DNA of 64,000 bases from Actinobacteria bacterium OV320 (lineage in GTDB: Bacteria; Actinomycetota; Actinomycetes; Streptomycetales; Streptomycetaceae): NCBI GenBank assembly GCA_001298545.1, contig LJCX01000031.1, positions 434,001 through 498,000 of the forward strand, read 5' to 3'. The position numbers were made by a program, and so were the translations under genes. Of the stretch, positions 43,959 to 55,308 are shown one piece after another. Position 1 is the stretch's first letter. Each line of letters begins with the position of its first letter. The notes below the pieces were generated by a model, which saw only the letters and a list, made by a program, of their open reading frames with translations, was not told the DNA's origin and did no database searches.

Positions 43959-44040
43959 TGCGGACGGCGTCCGTCCGTGTGCGGACGGCGTCCGTCCGTG
44001 TGCGTGGACGGCGCTCCGTTCGTACGTGTGGACGGCGTCC
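43959..44040. repeat. 21-bp tandem repeats between csbD and the TetR gene
   Basis: Two exact copies of a 21-bp unit (core CGGACGGCGTCCGTCCGTG) at 43959-44001, then two diverged copies to 44040. The unit itself contains the palindrome GGACGGCGTCC-like core. It lies in the convergent gap and may act as a terminator region. Confidence 0.6.
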
Positions 44041-44042
44041 TG

Positions 44043-44723
44043 TCAGGCCTTCCGGCGTCCTATCAGGTGCGGCTTCGCCTCGAGCCCGTCCAGCCCGTGC
44101 CAGGACAGGTTCACCAGGTGGGCCGCCACCTCCGCCTTCTTCGGGCGGCGTACGTCCAGCCACCACTGGCCGGTCAGGGCGACCATGCCGACCAGGGCCT
44201 GGGCGTACAGCGGGGCCAGTTTCGGGTCGAAGCCGCGGCTCTTGAACTCGCGGCCCAGGATGTCCTCCACCTGGGTGGCGATGTCGGAGATCAGGGACGC
44301 GAACGACCCGGTCGACTGCGGGATGGGGGAGTCCCGGACCAGGATCCGGAAGCCGTCCGTGTACTCCTCGATGTAGTCGAGGAGCGCGAACGCCGCCTGT
44401 TCGAGGAGTTCGCGGGGGTGGCCCGCCGTCAGCGACGACGTGACCATGTCCAGCAGCCGGCGCATCTCCCGGTCCACCACGACCGCGTAGAGCCCCTCCT
44501 TGCCGCCGAAGTGCTCGTACACCACCGGCTTGGAGACCCCGGCCTTCGCCGCGATCTCCTCCACCGAGGTGCCCTCGAAACCCTTCGCCGCGAACAGGGT
44601 GCGACCGATCTCGAGCAGCTGCTGGCGCCTTTCCGCACCCGTCATACGGGTGCGCCGGGCGCGCCGCGGCTTCGCTTCGTTACTGGGGTTACTGCTGGGA
44701 TCGGTCGCCACGCCGTCAATCAT
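44043..44723 (-). CDS. TetR-family regulator, cotranscribed with the desaturase
   Basis: A 226-residue repressor. The helix-turn-helix lies at about 45-75 (TSVEEIAAKAGVSKPVVYEH), after a basic N-terminal tail of about 28 residues. The rest is an all-helical ligand domain (LVRDSPIPQSTGSF is notable). Its ATG overlaps the desaturase stop (ATGA), so it is translated from the same mRNA. Position and the operator at 45822 suggest it senses acyl-CoA or membrane fatty acid state and represses the desaturase, like DesT/FasR-type regulators; inferred, not proven. Confidence 0.88.
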   Translation of the reverse strand: MIDGVATDPSSNPSNEAKPRRARRTRMTGAERRQQLLEIGRTLFAAKGFEGTSVEEIAAKAGVSKPVVYEHFGGKEGLYAVVVDREMRRLLDMVTSSLTAGHPRELLEQAAFALLDYIEEYTDGFRILVRDSPIPQSTGSFASLISDIATQVEDILGREFKSRGFDPKLAPLYAQALVGMVALTGQWWLDVRRPKKAEVAAHLVNLSWHGLDGLEAKPHLIGRRKA

Positions 44724-45733
44724 GCCGCCTCGGCGGTGGCCTTCCCCCGTCGGGAGCCGTCCTCACCGGTGTTACGGCGCGAATCGATACGCGAGCGTGA
44801 CGGCCAGCGCACGTCGTAGGCCCACCCGAGCATCTCGAACCAGCGGATGAACCGGGCCGAGGAGTCCAGCTGGCCCCGCATCACGCCGTGCCGCGCCGAG
44901 GTCGGCTCCGCGTGGTGCAGGTTGTGCCAGGACTCGCCGCAGGACAGGATCGCCAGCCACCAGACGTTGCCGGAGCGGTCCCGCGACTTGAAGGGGCGCT
45001 TGCCCACCGCGTGGCAGATCGAGTTGATCGACCACGTCACGTGGTGCAGCATCGCCACCCGCACCAGCGAGCCCCAGAAGAACGCCGTGAACGCGCCCCA
45101 CCAGGACATCGTCACCAGCCCGCCCACCAGCGGCGGCAGCGCCAGCGACAGGATCGTCCAGTAGACGAACTGCCGGGACACCGCGCGGATCGCCGGGTCC
45201 TTGATCAGATCCGGCGCGTACTTCTCCTGCGAGGTCTGCTCCTCGTCGAACATCCATGCGATGTGTGCCCACCACAGGCCCTTCATCAGGGCCGGGAGCG
45301 TCTCGCCGAACCGCCACGGCGAATGCGGGTCGCCGTCCGCGTCGGAGAACTTGTGGTGCTTGCGGTGATCGGCCACCCAGCGCACGAGCGGGCCCTCCAC
45401 CGCCATCGACCCCATGATCGCCAACGCGATCCGCAGCGGCCGCTTGGCCTTGAACGAGCCGTGCGTGAAGTAGCGGTGGAAGCCGATCGTGATGCCGTGG
45501 CAGCCGAGGAAGTACATGAAGACCAGCAGACCGAGGTCCAGCCAGCTCACCCCCCAGCCCCAGGCCAGCGGCACCGCCGCCAGCACCGCCAGGAACGGGA
45601 CGACGATGAAGATCAGCAGCATGATCTGCTCGATCGAACGCTTCTGCTCGCCACCGAGCGTGGCGGAGGGCGTGGGGGTGCCGTCGGGCGCTTTCGAAGG
45701 GTCATCGATCACGTTGGAGCTGCCTGTGGTCAT
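44720..45733 (-). CDS. Membrane fatty-acid (acyl-CoA delta-9 type) desaturase
   Basis: A 337-residue integral membrane di-iron oxygenase that inserts a double bond in acyl chains. All three His boxes are seen: HRYFTH (about 84-89), HRKHH (about 122-126) and HNLHH (about 268-272), with four hydrophobic segments around them. The ATG at 45733 is chosen for AGGGGAC upstream. It is first in an operon with the TetR gene and divergent from ppc; two matching palindromes lie about 90 bp upstream. Confidence 0.93.
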   Translation of the reverse strand: MTTGSSNVIDDPSKAPDGTPTPSATLGGEQKRSIEQIMLLIFIVVPFLAVLAAVPLAWGWGVSWLDLGLLVFMYFLGCHGITIGFHRYFTHGSFKAKRPLRIALAIMGSMAVEGPLVRWVADHRKHHKFSDADGDPHSPWRFGETLPALMKGLWWAHIAWMFDEEQTSQEKYAPDLIKDPAIRAVSRQFVYWTILSLALPPLVGGLVTMSWWGAFTAFFWGSLVRVAMLHHVTWSINSICHAVGKRPFKSRDRSGNVWWLAILSCGESWHNLHHAEPTSARHGVMRGQLDSSARFIRWFEMLGWAYDVRWPSRSRIDSRRNTGEDGSRRGKATAEAA

Positions 45734-45821
45734 GCGCGTCCCCTGGGGGGTCTTGGATTGAGGGAGATGCCGTAGTTCCGCACACCGCGGAAGGTCGCAC
45801 AGCGAACCAATGCCCTGCTCC

Positions 45822-45850
45822 CTACGGTTCCGTAACCTACGGCATCGTAA
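45822..45850. promoter_or_regulatory. Double TetR-type operator between desaturase and ppc
   Basis: CTACGGTTCCGTAA (45822-45835) and CTACGGCATCGTAA (45837-45850) share the form CTACGG-N2-(C/T)CGTAA and are palindromic (arms TACGG/CCGTA and TACG/CGTA). Centres are 15 bp apart. They lie upstream of the desaturase, whose operon encodes a TetR regulator, so self-regulation is the simplest reading. Confidence 0.65.
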
Positions 45851-46046
45851 GTATGGCAGCGCCCTGCCCGGCGGCAAGAGCCCGCCAACCTGCGCGTCCC
45901 CAGGGACACCTATCCTTGGAGACAGTCGGACAGCGCGGTCCGCTCTGTTTTCTTCCCGGATGTCCGGCCCCTATGCGACGCCCGCCGCGGGGCCGGAGTA
46001 CGGGTTCCCTCCCGGACGAGCTTCAACACTGCAAGGAGCCGCACCT

Positions 46047-48788
<2,742 letters not shown>

Positions 48789-48802
48789 CCCCCGCACCCC
48801 GC

Positions 48803-48850
48803 ACAAGAGGGTGCCCCCGGGTTCGTACGAACCCGGGGGCACCCTCTTGT
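48803..48850. terminator. Perfect 24-bp-arm palindromic terminator
   Basis: An uninterrupted palindrome of 48 bp centred at 48826/48827, from ACAAGAGGGTGCC to its mirror, with a TTCGTACGAA tip. It lies 14 bp after ppc and 31 bp before the end of the convergent membrane-protein gene, so it serves both strands. A CACACGCTCA-like 10-bp repeat (about three copies) follows. Confidence 0.9.
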
Positions 48851-48881
48851 CACACGCTCACACGCTCACACGCTGACACAC

Positions 48882-49442
48882 TCACACCGCGAGGAACGCC
48901 GCCGTCAGCAACGCGACGCCCGACCCCGCCAGGGCCCAGCCCACCCGCACCCGCCCCAGACCGCCCGCGACCACCACCGAGGCCAGCAGCAGCGCCCCGC
49001 CGAGCGGTACCCACGCGTACAGGACCCCGGCCGGACCGGACCGCACCACCTCGTCACTGCCCGGCTTGATCACCACGGTGTAGGTCCCGCCCTTGCGCAC
49101 CGCGACCGACTTCTCGGTCTCCACGCGCGCGCGTGCCGTCGATCCGGCGGACAGCGGTGTGTACGGCCCCGCACACGTGTCCTCACCGCACCGCGTCACC
49201 TCGACCGTGCCCTGCTCCCGGCCCTTCGTCAGCATCACGTGCTGCGCGGCCCCCCAGGAACCCCACACGCCCGCCAGCAGGATCAGTACGGCGACCGCAC
49301 CCATCGCCACGAGCCGCCCGAACCGCAACGCGGTCCCCGAGGCCGAGCTCCTGGCCGGCCCGGCTCCCTTGGCCGAGCCCTTGCGGGAGTGACCTCGGCG
49401 GCGGTGGGACGAGGCTGCTGTGGCAGGCATGGCCGGGATCAT
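48882..49442 (-). CDS. Putative membrane protein with extracellular domain
   Basis: A 186-residue protein. An N-terminal Arg/Ser-rich cytoplasmic tail is followed by a membrane segment (about 43-65), an external domain (about 66-137) with a cysteine pair (RCGEDTC), and two closely spaced membrane segments (about 138-160, 166-186). Family not recognised. ATG 49442 or the ATG four codons later could be the start; neither has a good ribosome site. Confidence 0.65.
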   Translation of the reverse strand: MIPAMPATAASSHRRRGHSRKGSAKGAGPARSSASGTALRFGRLVAMGAVAVLILLAGVWGSWGAAQHVMLTKGREQGTVEVTRCGEDTCAGPYTPLSAGSTARARVETEKSVAVRKGGTYTVVIKPGSDEVVRSGPAGVLYAWVPLGGALLLASVVVAGGLGRVRVGWALAGSGVALLTAAFLAV

Positions 49443-49484
49443 TGGCCATGCCTGAACGGCCCGTCAACCCGGATGGGTGACAAG

Positions 49485-50087
49485 TCAGGAGTTGTACGTG
49501 CTTTGCGCCCGCTCCAGGCCCTCCAGCACCAGGGCCGCCGCCGCGTCCGCCGCACGGTCCACGAAGTAGTCCAGTTCCTTGCGCTCGGCCGAGGAGAAGT
49601 CCTTCAGCACGAAGTCCGCCACCTGCATCCGCCCGGGCGGCCGTCCGATCCCGAACCGCACCCGGTGGTAGTCCGGGCCCATCACCTTCGTCATCGACTT
49701 CAGACCGTTGTGCCCGTTGTCCCCACCGCCGAGCTTCAGCCGCAGCACGCCGTAGTCGATGTCCAGCTCGTCGTGCACCGCGACGATGTTCGCCACCGGC
49801 ACCTTGTAGAAGTCCCGCAGCGCGTTCACCGGCCCGCCCGACACGTTCATGAACGACATCGGCTTCGCCAGCACCACCCGCCGGCTCCCCGTACCCGGCG
49901 GACCCAGCCGGCCCTCGACGACCTGGGCCTGCGCCTTGCCCGCCCGCTTGAACCTTCCCCCGATCCGCTCGGCCAGCAGATCCGCCACCATGAAGCCGAC
50001 GTTGTGCCGGTTCATGGCGTACTCGGGGCCGGGATTGCCGAGACCCACGATCAGCCAGGGGGCATTGGCGTCGGTCGTCACGTCCAT
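49485..50087 (-). CDS. pth: Peptidyl-tRNA hydrolase
   Basis: Pth, 200 residues, frees tRNA from peptidyl-tRNAs that drop off the ribosome. The start WLIVGLGNPGPEYAMNRHNV holds the conserved Asn and catalytic His. The other family motifs follow: KPMSFMNVSG, VAVHDELD (catalytic Asp) and GGGDNGHNGLKS. Strong AAGGAG before the ATG. It follows rplY on the same strand, the usual bacterial pairing. Confidence 0.97.
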   Translation of the reverse strand: MDVTTDANAPWLIVGLGNPGPEYAMNRHNVGFMVADLLAERIGGRFKRAGKAQAQVVEGRLGPPGTGSRRVVLAKPMSFMNVSGGPVNALRDFYKVPVANIVAVHDELDIDYGVLRLKLGGGDNGHNGLKSMTKVMGPDYHRVRFGIGRPPGRMQVADFVLKDFSSAERKELDYFVDRAADAAAALVLEGLERAQSTYNS

Positions 50088-50105
50088 GTCTCCTTGATAT
50101 GCGCA

Positions 50106-50135
50106 GGCCGCCGCTCCCCGGAGGAAGCGGCGGCC
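50106..50135 (-). terminator. Hairpin between rplY and pth
   Basis: GGCCGCCGCT and AGCGGCGGCC form a perfect 10-bp stem with a 10-nt loop. It may terminate or attenuate read-through from rplY into pth. Confidence 0.6.
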
Positions 50136-50157
50136 GACGAAATGAGGTGCCGGGAAA

Positions 50158-50745
50158 TCAGGCCTCGGTGCCCTCGGCCTCGGCGGACTCCGCCGGGGCC
50201 TCCTCCGCCTGGGCGGCCAGGACCTGGAGGACGACCGCGTCCTCGTCGGTGGCCAGCGTGGTGCCCTTGGGCAGCGGGATGTCCTTGGCGAGGATGGCCG
50301 CGCCGGCCTCGAGGCCCGCGATGGAGACGGTGACCGACTCGGGGATGTGGGTGGCCTCGGCCTCGACGTTCAGCGTGCTCAGCACGTGCTCGAGCAGGTA
50401 GGCACCCGGGGCCAGCTCGCCCTCGGTGTGGACGTAGACCTCGACGTTGACCTTCTCGCCGCGCTTCACGAGGAGCAGGTCGACGTGGTCCAGGAAGCCC
50501 TTGATCGCGTCACGCTGCACGGCCTTCGGGATGGCCAGCTGGGTCTTGCCGTCGATCTCGAGGCTGAGCAGGACGTTCGGGGTGCGCAGCGCGAGCTGGA
50601 GCTCGTGGCCCGGCAGCGTGATGTGCACGGGGTCGGCACCGTGGCCGTAGACCACGGCGGGAACCTTGCTGTCACGGCGGATACGGCGGGCGGCGCCCTT
50701 GCCGAACTCGGTGCGGGTCTCGGCTGCGAGCTTGACCTCGGCCAT
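50158..50745 (-). CDS. rplY: 50S ribosomal protein L25 (Ctc/TL5 form)
   Basis: A 195-residue L25 of the long Ctc type. The N-terminal 5S rRNA-binding barrel (EVKLAAETRTEFGKGAARRI, and VPAVVYGHGADPVHI) is followed by the C-terminal beta domain and an acidic Ala/Glu tail (EEAPAESAEAEGTEA). It binds 5S rRNA in the central protuberance; the family is also stress-linked. GAGGAG lies seven bases before the ATG. Confidence 0.97.
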   Translation of the reverse strand: MAEVKLAAETRTEFGKGAARRIRRDSKVPAVVYGHGADPVHITLPGHELQLALRTPNVLLSLEIDGKTQLAIPKAVQRDAIKGFLDHVDLLLVKRGEKVNVEVYVHTEGELAPGAYLLEHVLSTLNVEAEATHIPESVTVSIAGLEAGAAILAKDIPLPKGTTLATDEDAVVLQVLAAQAEEAPAESAEAEGTEA

Positions 50746-50842
50746 GTTCACTCCTCGTAGAACGGGGGAAAGGTGGTCACCCGGCCAAACCATCGGCCTG
50801 CTACGAAGAGCGCGTCGATAACGGACAGCTGTACACAGACGT

Positions 50843-50897
50843 GTACGGCCTCCCTCGCCGAGCAACTGTGGCAGTTTACGCGGCGGGAAGGCCGTAC
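50843..50897 (-). terminator. Stem-loop downstream of prs
   Basis: GTACGGCCT pairs with AGGCCGTAC (9 bp), with a second CGCCG/CGGCG helix inside and a ~20-nt loop. It lies 26 bp after the prs stop and before rplY, so it can end prs transcription or act as a leader element of rplY. Confidence 0.5.
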
Positions 50898-50922
50898 AGG
50901 AAATCGATCTAGACGAGGACCG

Positions 50923-51897
50923 TCACTGCTCGTCGAAGAGGCTCGTCACCGAACCGTCCTCGAACACCTCGCGCACCGCGTTCGCGATCGTCGGCGCGAT
51001 CGACAGCACCGTGATCTTGTCCACCTCGAGCTCACCCGGCGTCGGCAGGGTGTTGGTGAAGATGAACTCGCTGACCTTGGAGTTCTTGAGGCGGTCGGCC
51101 GCCGGACCCGACAGCACACCGTGCGTCGCCGTCACGATGACGTCCTCGGCGCCGTGCGCGAACAGCGCGTCCGCGGCGGCGCAGATCGTGCCGCCCGTGT
51201 CGATCATGTCGTCGACGAGCACGCAGACCCGGCCCTTGACCTCACCCACGACCTCGTGGACGGTCACCTGGTTCGCCACGTCCTTGTCGCGCCGCTTGTG
51301 CACGATCGCCAGCGGCGCGCCCAGCCGGTCGCACCAGCGGTCGGCCACCCGCACCCGGCCCGCGTCCGGGGACACGACCGTGAGCTTGTCGCGGTCCACC
51401 TTGCTGCCCACGTAGTCGGCGAGCAGCGGCAGCGCGAAGAGGTGGTCCACCGGGCCGTCGAAGAAGCCCTGGATCTGGTCCGTGTGGAGATCCACCGTCA
51501 GGATCCGGTGCGCGCCCGCCGTCTTCATCATGTCGGCGATCAGACGGGCCGAGATCGGCTCACGGCCGCGGTGCTTCTTGTCCTGCCGGGCATAGCCGTA
51601 GAACGGCACGATGACGGTGATCGAGCGGGCCGACGCGCGCTTCAGCGCGTCGATCATGATCAGCTGCTCCATGATCCACTTGTTGATCGGAGCGGTGTGG
51701 CTCTGGATCAGGAAGCAGTCCGCACCTCGCGCCGACTCCTGGTAGCGGACGTAGATCTCACCGTTGGCGAAGTCGAAGGCCTTGGTCGGGACGACCCCGA
51801 CACCCAGCTGGTGGGCGACCTCCTCGGCAAGCTCGGGGTGGGCGCGGCCGGAGAAGAACATCATCTTCTTCTCGCCGGTCGTCTTGATCCCGGTCAC
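50923..51897 (-). CDS. prs: Ribose-phosphate pyrophosphokinase
   Basis: A 324-residue enzyme making PRPP from ribose-5-phosphate and ATP for nucleotides, His and Trp. Motifs: FANGEIYVRYQESARGAD, the flexible-loop YARQDKKHRGREPIS, the metal-binding VDLHTDQIQGFFD, and the PRPP-binding VLVDDMIDTGGT. GTG start with GAGGAGAC upstream. It follows glmU on the same strand, the normal actinobacterial order. Confidence 0.97.
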   Translation of the reverse strand: MTGIKTTGEKKMMFFSGRAHPELAEEVAHQLGVGVVPTKAFDFANGEIYVRYQESARGADCFLIQSHTAPINKWIMEQLIMIDALKRASARSITVIVPFYGYARQDKKHRGREPISARLIADMMKTAGAHRILTVDLHTDQIQGFFDGPVDHLFALPLLADYVGSKVDRDKLTVVSPDAGRVRVADRWCDRLGAPLAIVHKRRDKDVANQVTVHEVVGEVKGRVCVLVDDMIDTGGTICAAADALFAHGAEDVIVTATHGVLSGPAADRLKNSKVSEFIFTNTLPTPGELEVDKITVLSIAPTIANAVREVFEDGSVTSLFDEQ

Positions 51898-52031
51898 AGC
51901 ACTGTCTCCTCAGAGGTGTCTCAGCTGGGTGTCGAGAAACCTCGCCGCTGGGCGCGACGGGGCCGTCTCAGCTGGTGGGGTGCGGGTGTGCATTTATCAC
52001 GGTACGCCGTGTCCGACGTGCCTGTTTCCGG

Positions 52032-53480
52032 TCAGCTTTCGCTTTCCGCCTGGCGGGAGGCCGTCTCGGCCGCCTTCGCTGCCGCGCTGCCGGGGCGCTT
52101 GCGGGCCACCCAACCCTCGATATTCCGCTGCTGACCACGGGCCACGGCCAGCGAACCGGGCGGTACGTCCTTCGTGATCACGGACCCGGCGGCGGTGTAC
52201 GAGCCGTCCCCGACCGTGACGGGAGCCACAAACATGTTGTCCGAACCCGTACGGCAGTGCGACCCCACGGTGGTGTGGTGTTTGTCCTGTCCGTCGTAGT
52301 TCACGAACACGCTCGCCGCGCCGATGTTGGTGTACTCACCGATCGTCGCGTCACCGACGTAGGAGAGGTGCGGGATCTTCGTGCCCTCGCCGATGGCGGC
52401 GTTCTTGGTCTCGACGTACGTGCCGATCTTGCCCTTCGCCCCGAGACGGGTGCCGGGACGCAGGTACGCGAACGGCCCCACGGACGCGTCCGGACCGATG
52501 CGGGCGCCGTCGGACACGGTGTTGTCGACCCGGGCTCCCGCGCCGACCTGGGTGTCCTTGAGCCGGGTGTTGGGGCCGACCTCGGCGCCCTCGCCGAGGT
52601 GCGTGCTGCCGTGCAGCTGCGTACCGGGGAGGACGACGGCGTCCCGCTCGAAGGTGACGGTGACGTCGATCCAGGTCGTCGCCGGGTCCACGACGGTCAC
52701 GCCGGACAGCATCGCGGCGGTCAGCAGCCGGTCGTTGAGGATGCGGCGGGCCTCGCTGAGCTGCACCCGGTTGTTGATGCCGGCGATCTCCCGGTGATCG
52801 GCGGCGACGGACGCGCCGACCCGGTGACCGGCCTCCCGGAGGATCCCGAGGACGTCGGTCAGGTACTCCTCGCCCTGGCTGTTGTCCGTGCGGACCTTCT
52901 TCAGCGCGTCGGCCAGCAGCGGCCCGTCGAACGCGAAGACCCCGGAGTTGATCTCACGGATCGCGCGCACCGCGTCGTTGGCGTCCTTGTGCTCGACGAT
53001 CGCGGTGACGGTCCCGGAGGCGCCGTCCCGGACGATCCGCCCGTAGCCGGTCGCGTCCGGCACCTCGGCGGTCAGGACGGTGACGGCGTTGCCGTCGGCG
53101 TGGTGGGTGGCGGCGAGCTCCGCGAGGGTCGCGCCGGTGAGCAGCGGGGTGTCGCCGCAGACGACGACCACCGTGCCGTCGATGTCGCCGCCGAGCTGCT
53201 CGAGCCCCATCCGGACGGCGTGCCCGGTGCCGTTCTGCTCCTCCTGCACGGCGGTGCGTACACCGGCGTCGACCTCGGCGAGATGCGCCGTGACCTTCTC
53301 CCGTGCGTGTCCGACGACGACGACCAGGTTCTCGGGGTCCAGCTCACGGGCCGCGGCCAGCACATGACCCACGAGGGAGCGGCCGCTGATCTCGTGCAGG
53401 ACCTTCGGTATGGCGGACTTCATACGGGTGCCCTCACCCGCTGCGAGAACGACGACGGCTGCCGGGCGAATGGCGCTCAC
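52032..53480 (-). CDS. glmU: Bifunctional UDP-N-acetylglucosamine pyrophosphorylase / glucosamine-1-phosphate N-acetyltransferase
   Basis: GlmU, 482 residues, makes UDP-GlcNAc for peptidoglycan. The N-terminal uridyltransferase has LAAGEGTRMKSAIPKVLHE and the QNGTGHA and GDTPLL motifs. The C-terminal acetyltransferase is a left-handed beta-helix of hexapeptide repeats (IGPDASVGPFAYLRPGTRLG; VGDATIGEYTNIG), with active-site segments YVETKNA and NYDG. GTG start with GAAGGGC upstream. Transcribed toward prs; a tRNA gene lies upstream on the same strand. Confidence 0.97.
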   Translation of the reverse strand: MSAIRPAAVVVLAAGEGTRMKSAIPKVLHEISGRSLVGHVLAAARELDPENLVVVVGHAREKVTAHLAEVDAGVRTAVQEEQNGTGHAVRMGLEQLGGDIDGTVVVVCGDTPLLTGATLAELAATHHADGNAVTVLTAEVPDATGYGRIVRDGASGTVTAIVEHKDANDAVRAIREINSGVFAFDGPLLADALKKVRTDNSQGEEYLTDVLGILREAGHRVGASVAADHREIAGINNRVQLSEARRILNDRLLTAAMLSGVTVVDPATTWIDVTVTFERDAVVLPGTQLHGSTHLGEGAEVGPNTRLKDTQVGAGARVDNTVSDGARIGPDASVGPFAYLRPGTRLGAKGKIGTYVETKNAAIGEGTKIPHLSYVGDATIGEYTNIGAASVFVNYDGQDKHHTTVGSHCRTGSDNMFVAPVTVGDGSYTAAGSVITKDVPPGSLAVARGQQRNIEGWVARKRPGSAAAKAAETASRQAESES

Positions 53481-53555
53481 GGAAGTTGCCCTTCGGCTGT
53501 GGAGTGGGGTGGGACATCCGAAGGATACCGGGGCGTTTCTTTGGGGACATGAGAG

Positions 53556-53583
53556 CGGGCCCTGACAGTGCTGTCAGGGCCCG
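53556..53583 (-). terminator. Terminator of tRNA-Gln
   Basis: A 13-bp perfect stem (GGGCCCTGACAG and its complement plus a C-G pair) with the 2-nt loop TG, 10 bp after the 3' end of the tRNA and ahead of glmU. Confidence 0.75.
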
Positions 53584-53592
53584 GAACTGCTA

Positions 53593-53667
53593 TGGCTCCC
53601 CCGCCAGGACTCGAACCCGGACATATGGCACCAAAAGCCACAGTGCTGCCAATTACACCACAGGGGA
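53593..53667 (-). tRNA. tRNA-Gln (anticodon UUG)
   Basis: Folds as a 75-nt cloverleaf on the minus strand. The acceptor stem is TCCCCTG with CGGGGGA (one G-T pair), and discriminator G and an encoded CCA follow. The anticodon stem is GTGGC/GCCAT around the loop TTTTGGT, giving anticodon TTG (reads CAA). The T arm has GGTTCGAGTCC. CCA is encoded. Confidence 0.95.
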
Positions 53668-53997
53668 ACAAGGTTGACTTAACCGGACATTTGGCCCGGC
53701 TGTCGTGTGGCGCCTCCTACTATGCCGCACCATCAGCCCTCGACGCGACGGTGTAGATCGATGCTCCGGACCATGATCACCCGAGGGTGGGCGGGCCGGG
53801 CCTCGGCGGGGGTGGTGAGAGGCGATCCCGCGCGGCGGGACCCGCGCCGGAATGGCCGGTTCCGCCCTCGAACAGGCGTGGTTCGGCAGTTCGAGGGATA
53901 CCGGTGGGTTTCGATGCTGTTCGGTTACGGAGTGTGGTGTCGGCCGGTCGGGGAAAGTCGCCGGAAAAGCCGGGGGTCGCGCCCGTAGGCTGGAGGC
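53668..53997. other. Intergenic region between tRNA-Gln and the histidine kinase
   Basis: 330 bp without a supported gene. It should hold the tRNA promoter (near 53670-53730, minus strand) and, at its right end, the kinase promoter. Confidence 0.4.
53986..53991 (+). promoter_or_regulatory. -10 element of a probable leaderless promoter for the histidine kinase
   Basis: TAGGCT, exactly 6 nt before the ATG. A GGAGG lies between them, but only 1 nt from the ATG, too close to act as a ribosome site. Confidence 0.4.
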
Positions 53998-55284
53998 ATG
54001 ACCACGACGGGGGAAGAGGACACGGCGGCCCTGGGAGGGCCGTGGTGGTGGGCCAGATGGCGGAGCGCGGCGTTCGACTGGAGCCTGGGACTCGTGTCCG
54101 CCGTGGAGTGCGCGGTGGAGGGGATCCCGTTCGCGCGGGACGCGGGGATCCCGTCGGCGGTGGGGGTGGTGTTCGGACTGCTCGCCGGGTCCGTTCTGGT
54201 GGTGCGCCGGAAGTGGCCCATCGCGGTGGTGCTGGTGTCGATCGCGATCACCCCGGCCCAGATGGGCTACCTGATGGGCATCGTGGGGCTGTACACCCTC
54301 GCCGCCTCCGAGCTGCCCCGCCGGATCATCGCCTCGCTCGCGGGGATGCAGCTGGTGGGGACGCTGATCGTGACGTTCGTGCGGGTGCGGCAGAGCATGG
54401 ACCAGGGCCGGCTGACCATCGGAGACTGGTTCATCCCGTTCGCCGCCATCACGACCTCGCTGGGGCTCACCGCCCCGCCGCTGCTGCTCGGGATGTATGT
54501 CGGCGCTCGGCGGCGGCTCATGGAGAGCCTGCGGGAGCGGGCGGACAGCCTCGAGCGGGAGTTGCAGCTGCTCGCGGAGCGGGCGGAGGAACGGGCGGAA
54601 TGGGCGCGCGGCGAGGAACGGACCCGGATCGCGCGGGAGATGCACGACGTGGTCGCGCATCGCGTGAGTCTGATGGTCGTCCACGCCGCTGCCTTGCAGG
54701 CCGTTGCGCGCAAGGACCCCGAGAAGGCGGTGCGCAACGCGGCGCTCGTGGGTGACATGGGGCGTCAGGCGTTGACCGAGCTGCGGGAGATGCTCGGGGT
54801 GCTGCGCAGCGGTGGTCCGGGAGAGCGGGCGGCGTCGGTGCCGGTGGTGGCGGTGGGGGTGGCCGCCGCGGTGGTGGTGGAGGAGGGCGAGGGGCCGTGT
54901 CTGTCCGAGCTCGACGAGCTGGTGGGGCAGTCGGCGGCCGCGGGGATGGTCGTGGAGCTGCTGGTGGAGGGGGAGATGCGGACGTATGCGGCGGACGTGG
55001 AGCAGACGGCGTACCGGGTGGTGCAGGAGGCCCTGACGAACGTCCACAAGCACGCGGCGGGCGCCAAGACGCATGTGCGCCTGGCGCATCGGGAGGGCGA
55101 GATCGCGATGCAGGTGGAGAACGGGCCGCCGCCGGAGGTGTCGGCGTTGTCGGCGGGGTTCCCGTCGGGGGGCAACGGGTTGGTGGGGATGAAGGAGCGG
55201 GTGATGGCGCTCGGCGGGGTGTTCGTGTCGGGGCCGACGGAGGCGGGGGGTTTCCGGGTGTCGGCGGTGATACCGGCGTCGTAG
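53998..55284 (+). CDS. Sensor histidine kinase (HisKA_3, NarX-type), orphan
   Basis: A 428-residue membrane kinase. Four or five membrane segments (about 20-175) are followed by a coiled linker (about 180-208), the dimerisation/phosphorylation domain RTRIAREMHDVVAHRVSLM (phospho-His near 216) and a HATPase domain with N box VVQEALTNVHKHA and the G-box GNGLVGMKERV. No response regulator lies beside it, which is unusual for this class; the two orphan LuxR regulators in the window are distant candidates. It converges on the SUKH-3 gene with a 24-bp gap. Confidence 0.92.
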   Translation: MTTTGEEDTAALGGPWWWARWRSAAFDWSLGLVSAVECAVEGIPFARDAGIPSAVGVVFGLLAGSVLVVRRKWPIAVVLVSIAITPAQMGYLMGIVGLYTLAASELPRRIIASLAGMQLVGTLIVTFVRVRQSMDQGRLTIGDWFIPFAAITTSLGLTAPPLLLGMYVGARRRLMESLRERADSLERELQLLAERAEERAEWARGEERTRIAREMHDVVAHRVSLMVVHAAALQAVARKDPEKAVRNAALVGDMGRQALTELREMLGVLRSGGPGERAASVPVVAVGVAAAVVVEEGEGPCLSELDELVGQSAAAGMVVELLVEGEMRTYAADVEQTAYRVVQEALTNVHKHAAGAKTHVRLAHREGEIAMQVENGPPPEVSALSAGFPSGGNGLVGMKERVMALGGVFVSGPTEAGGFRVSAVIPAS

Positions 55285-55308
55285 CCCTCCGGTGCCCGCG
55301 CCGGCCGG

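Noticed and set aside
43959..44040. CRISPR-like array
   Set aside because: The repeats are directly adjacent without unique spacers, and no cas genes exist in the window.
45810..46046. Extended start of ppc
   Set aside because: It would translate the desaturase operator region. GTG 46047 has AAGGAG, and the protein length fits the family.
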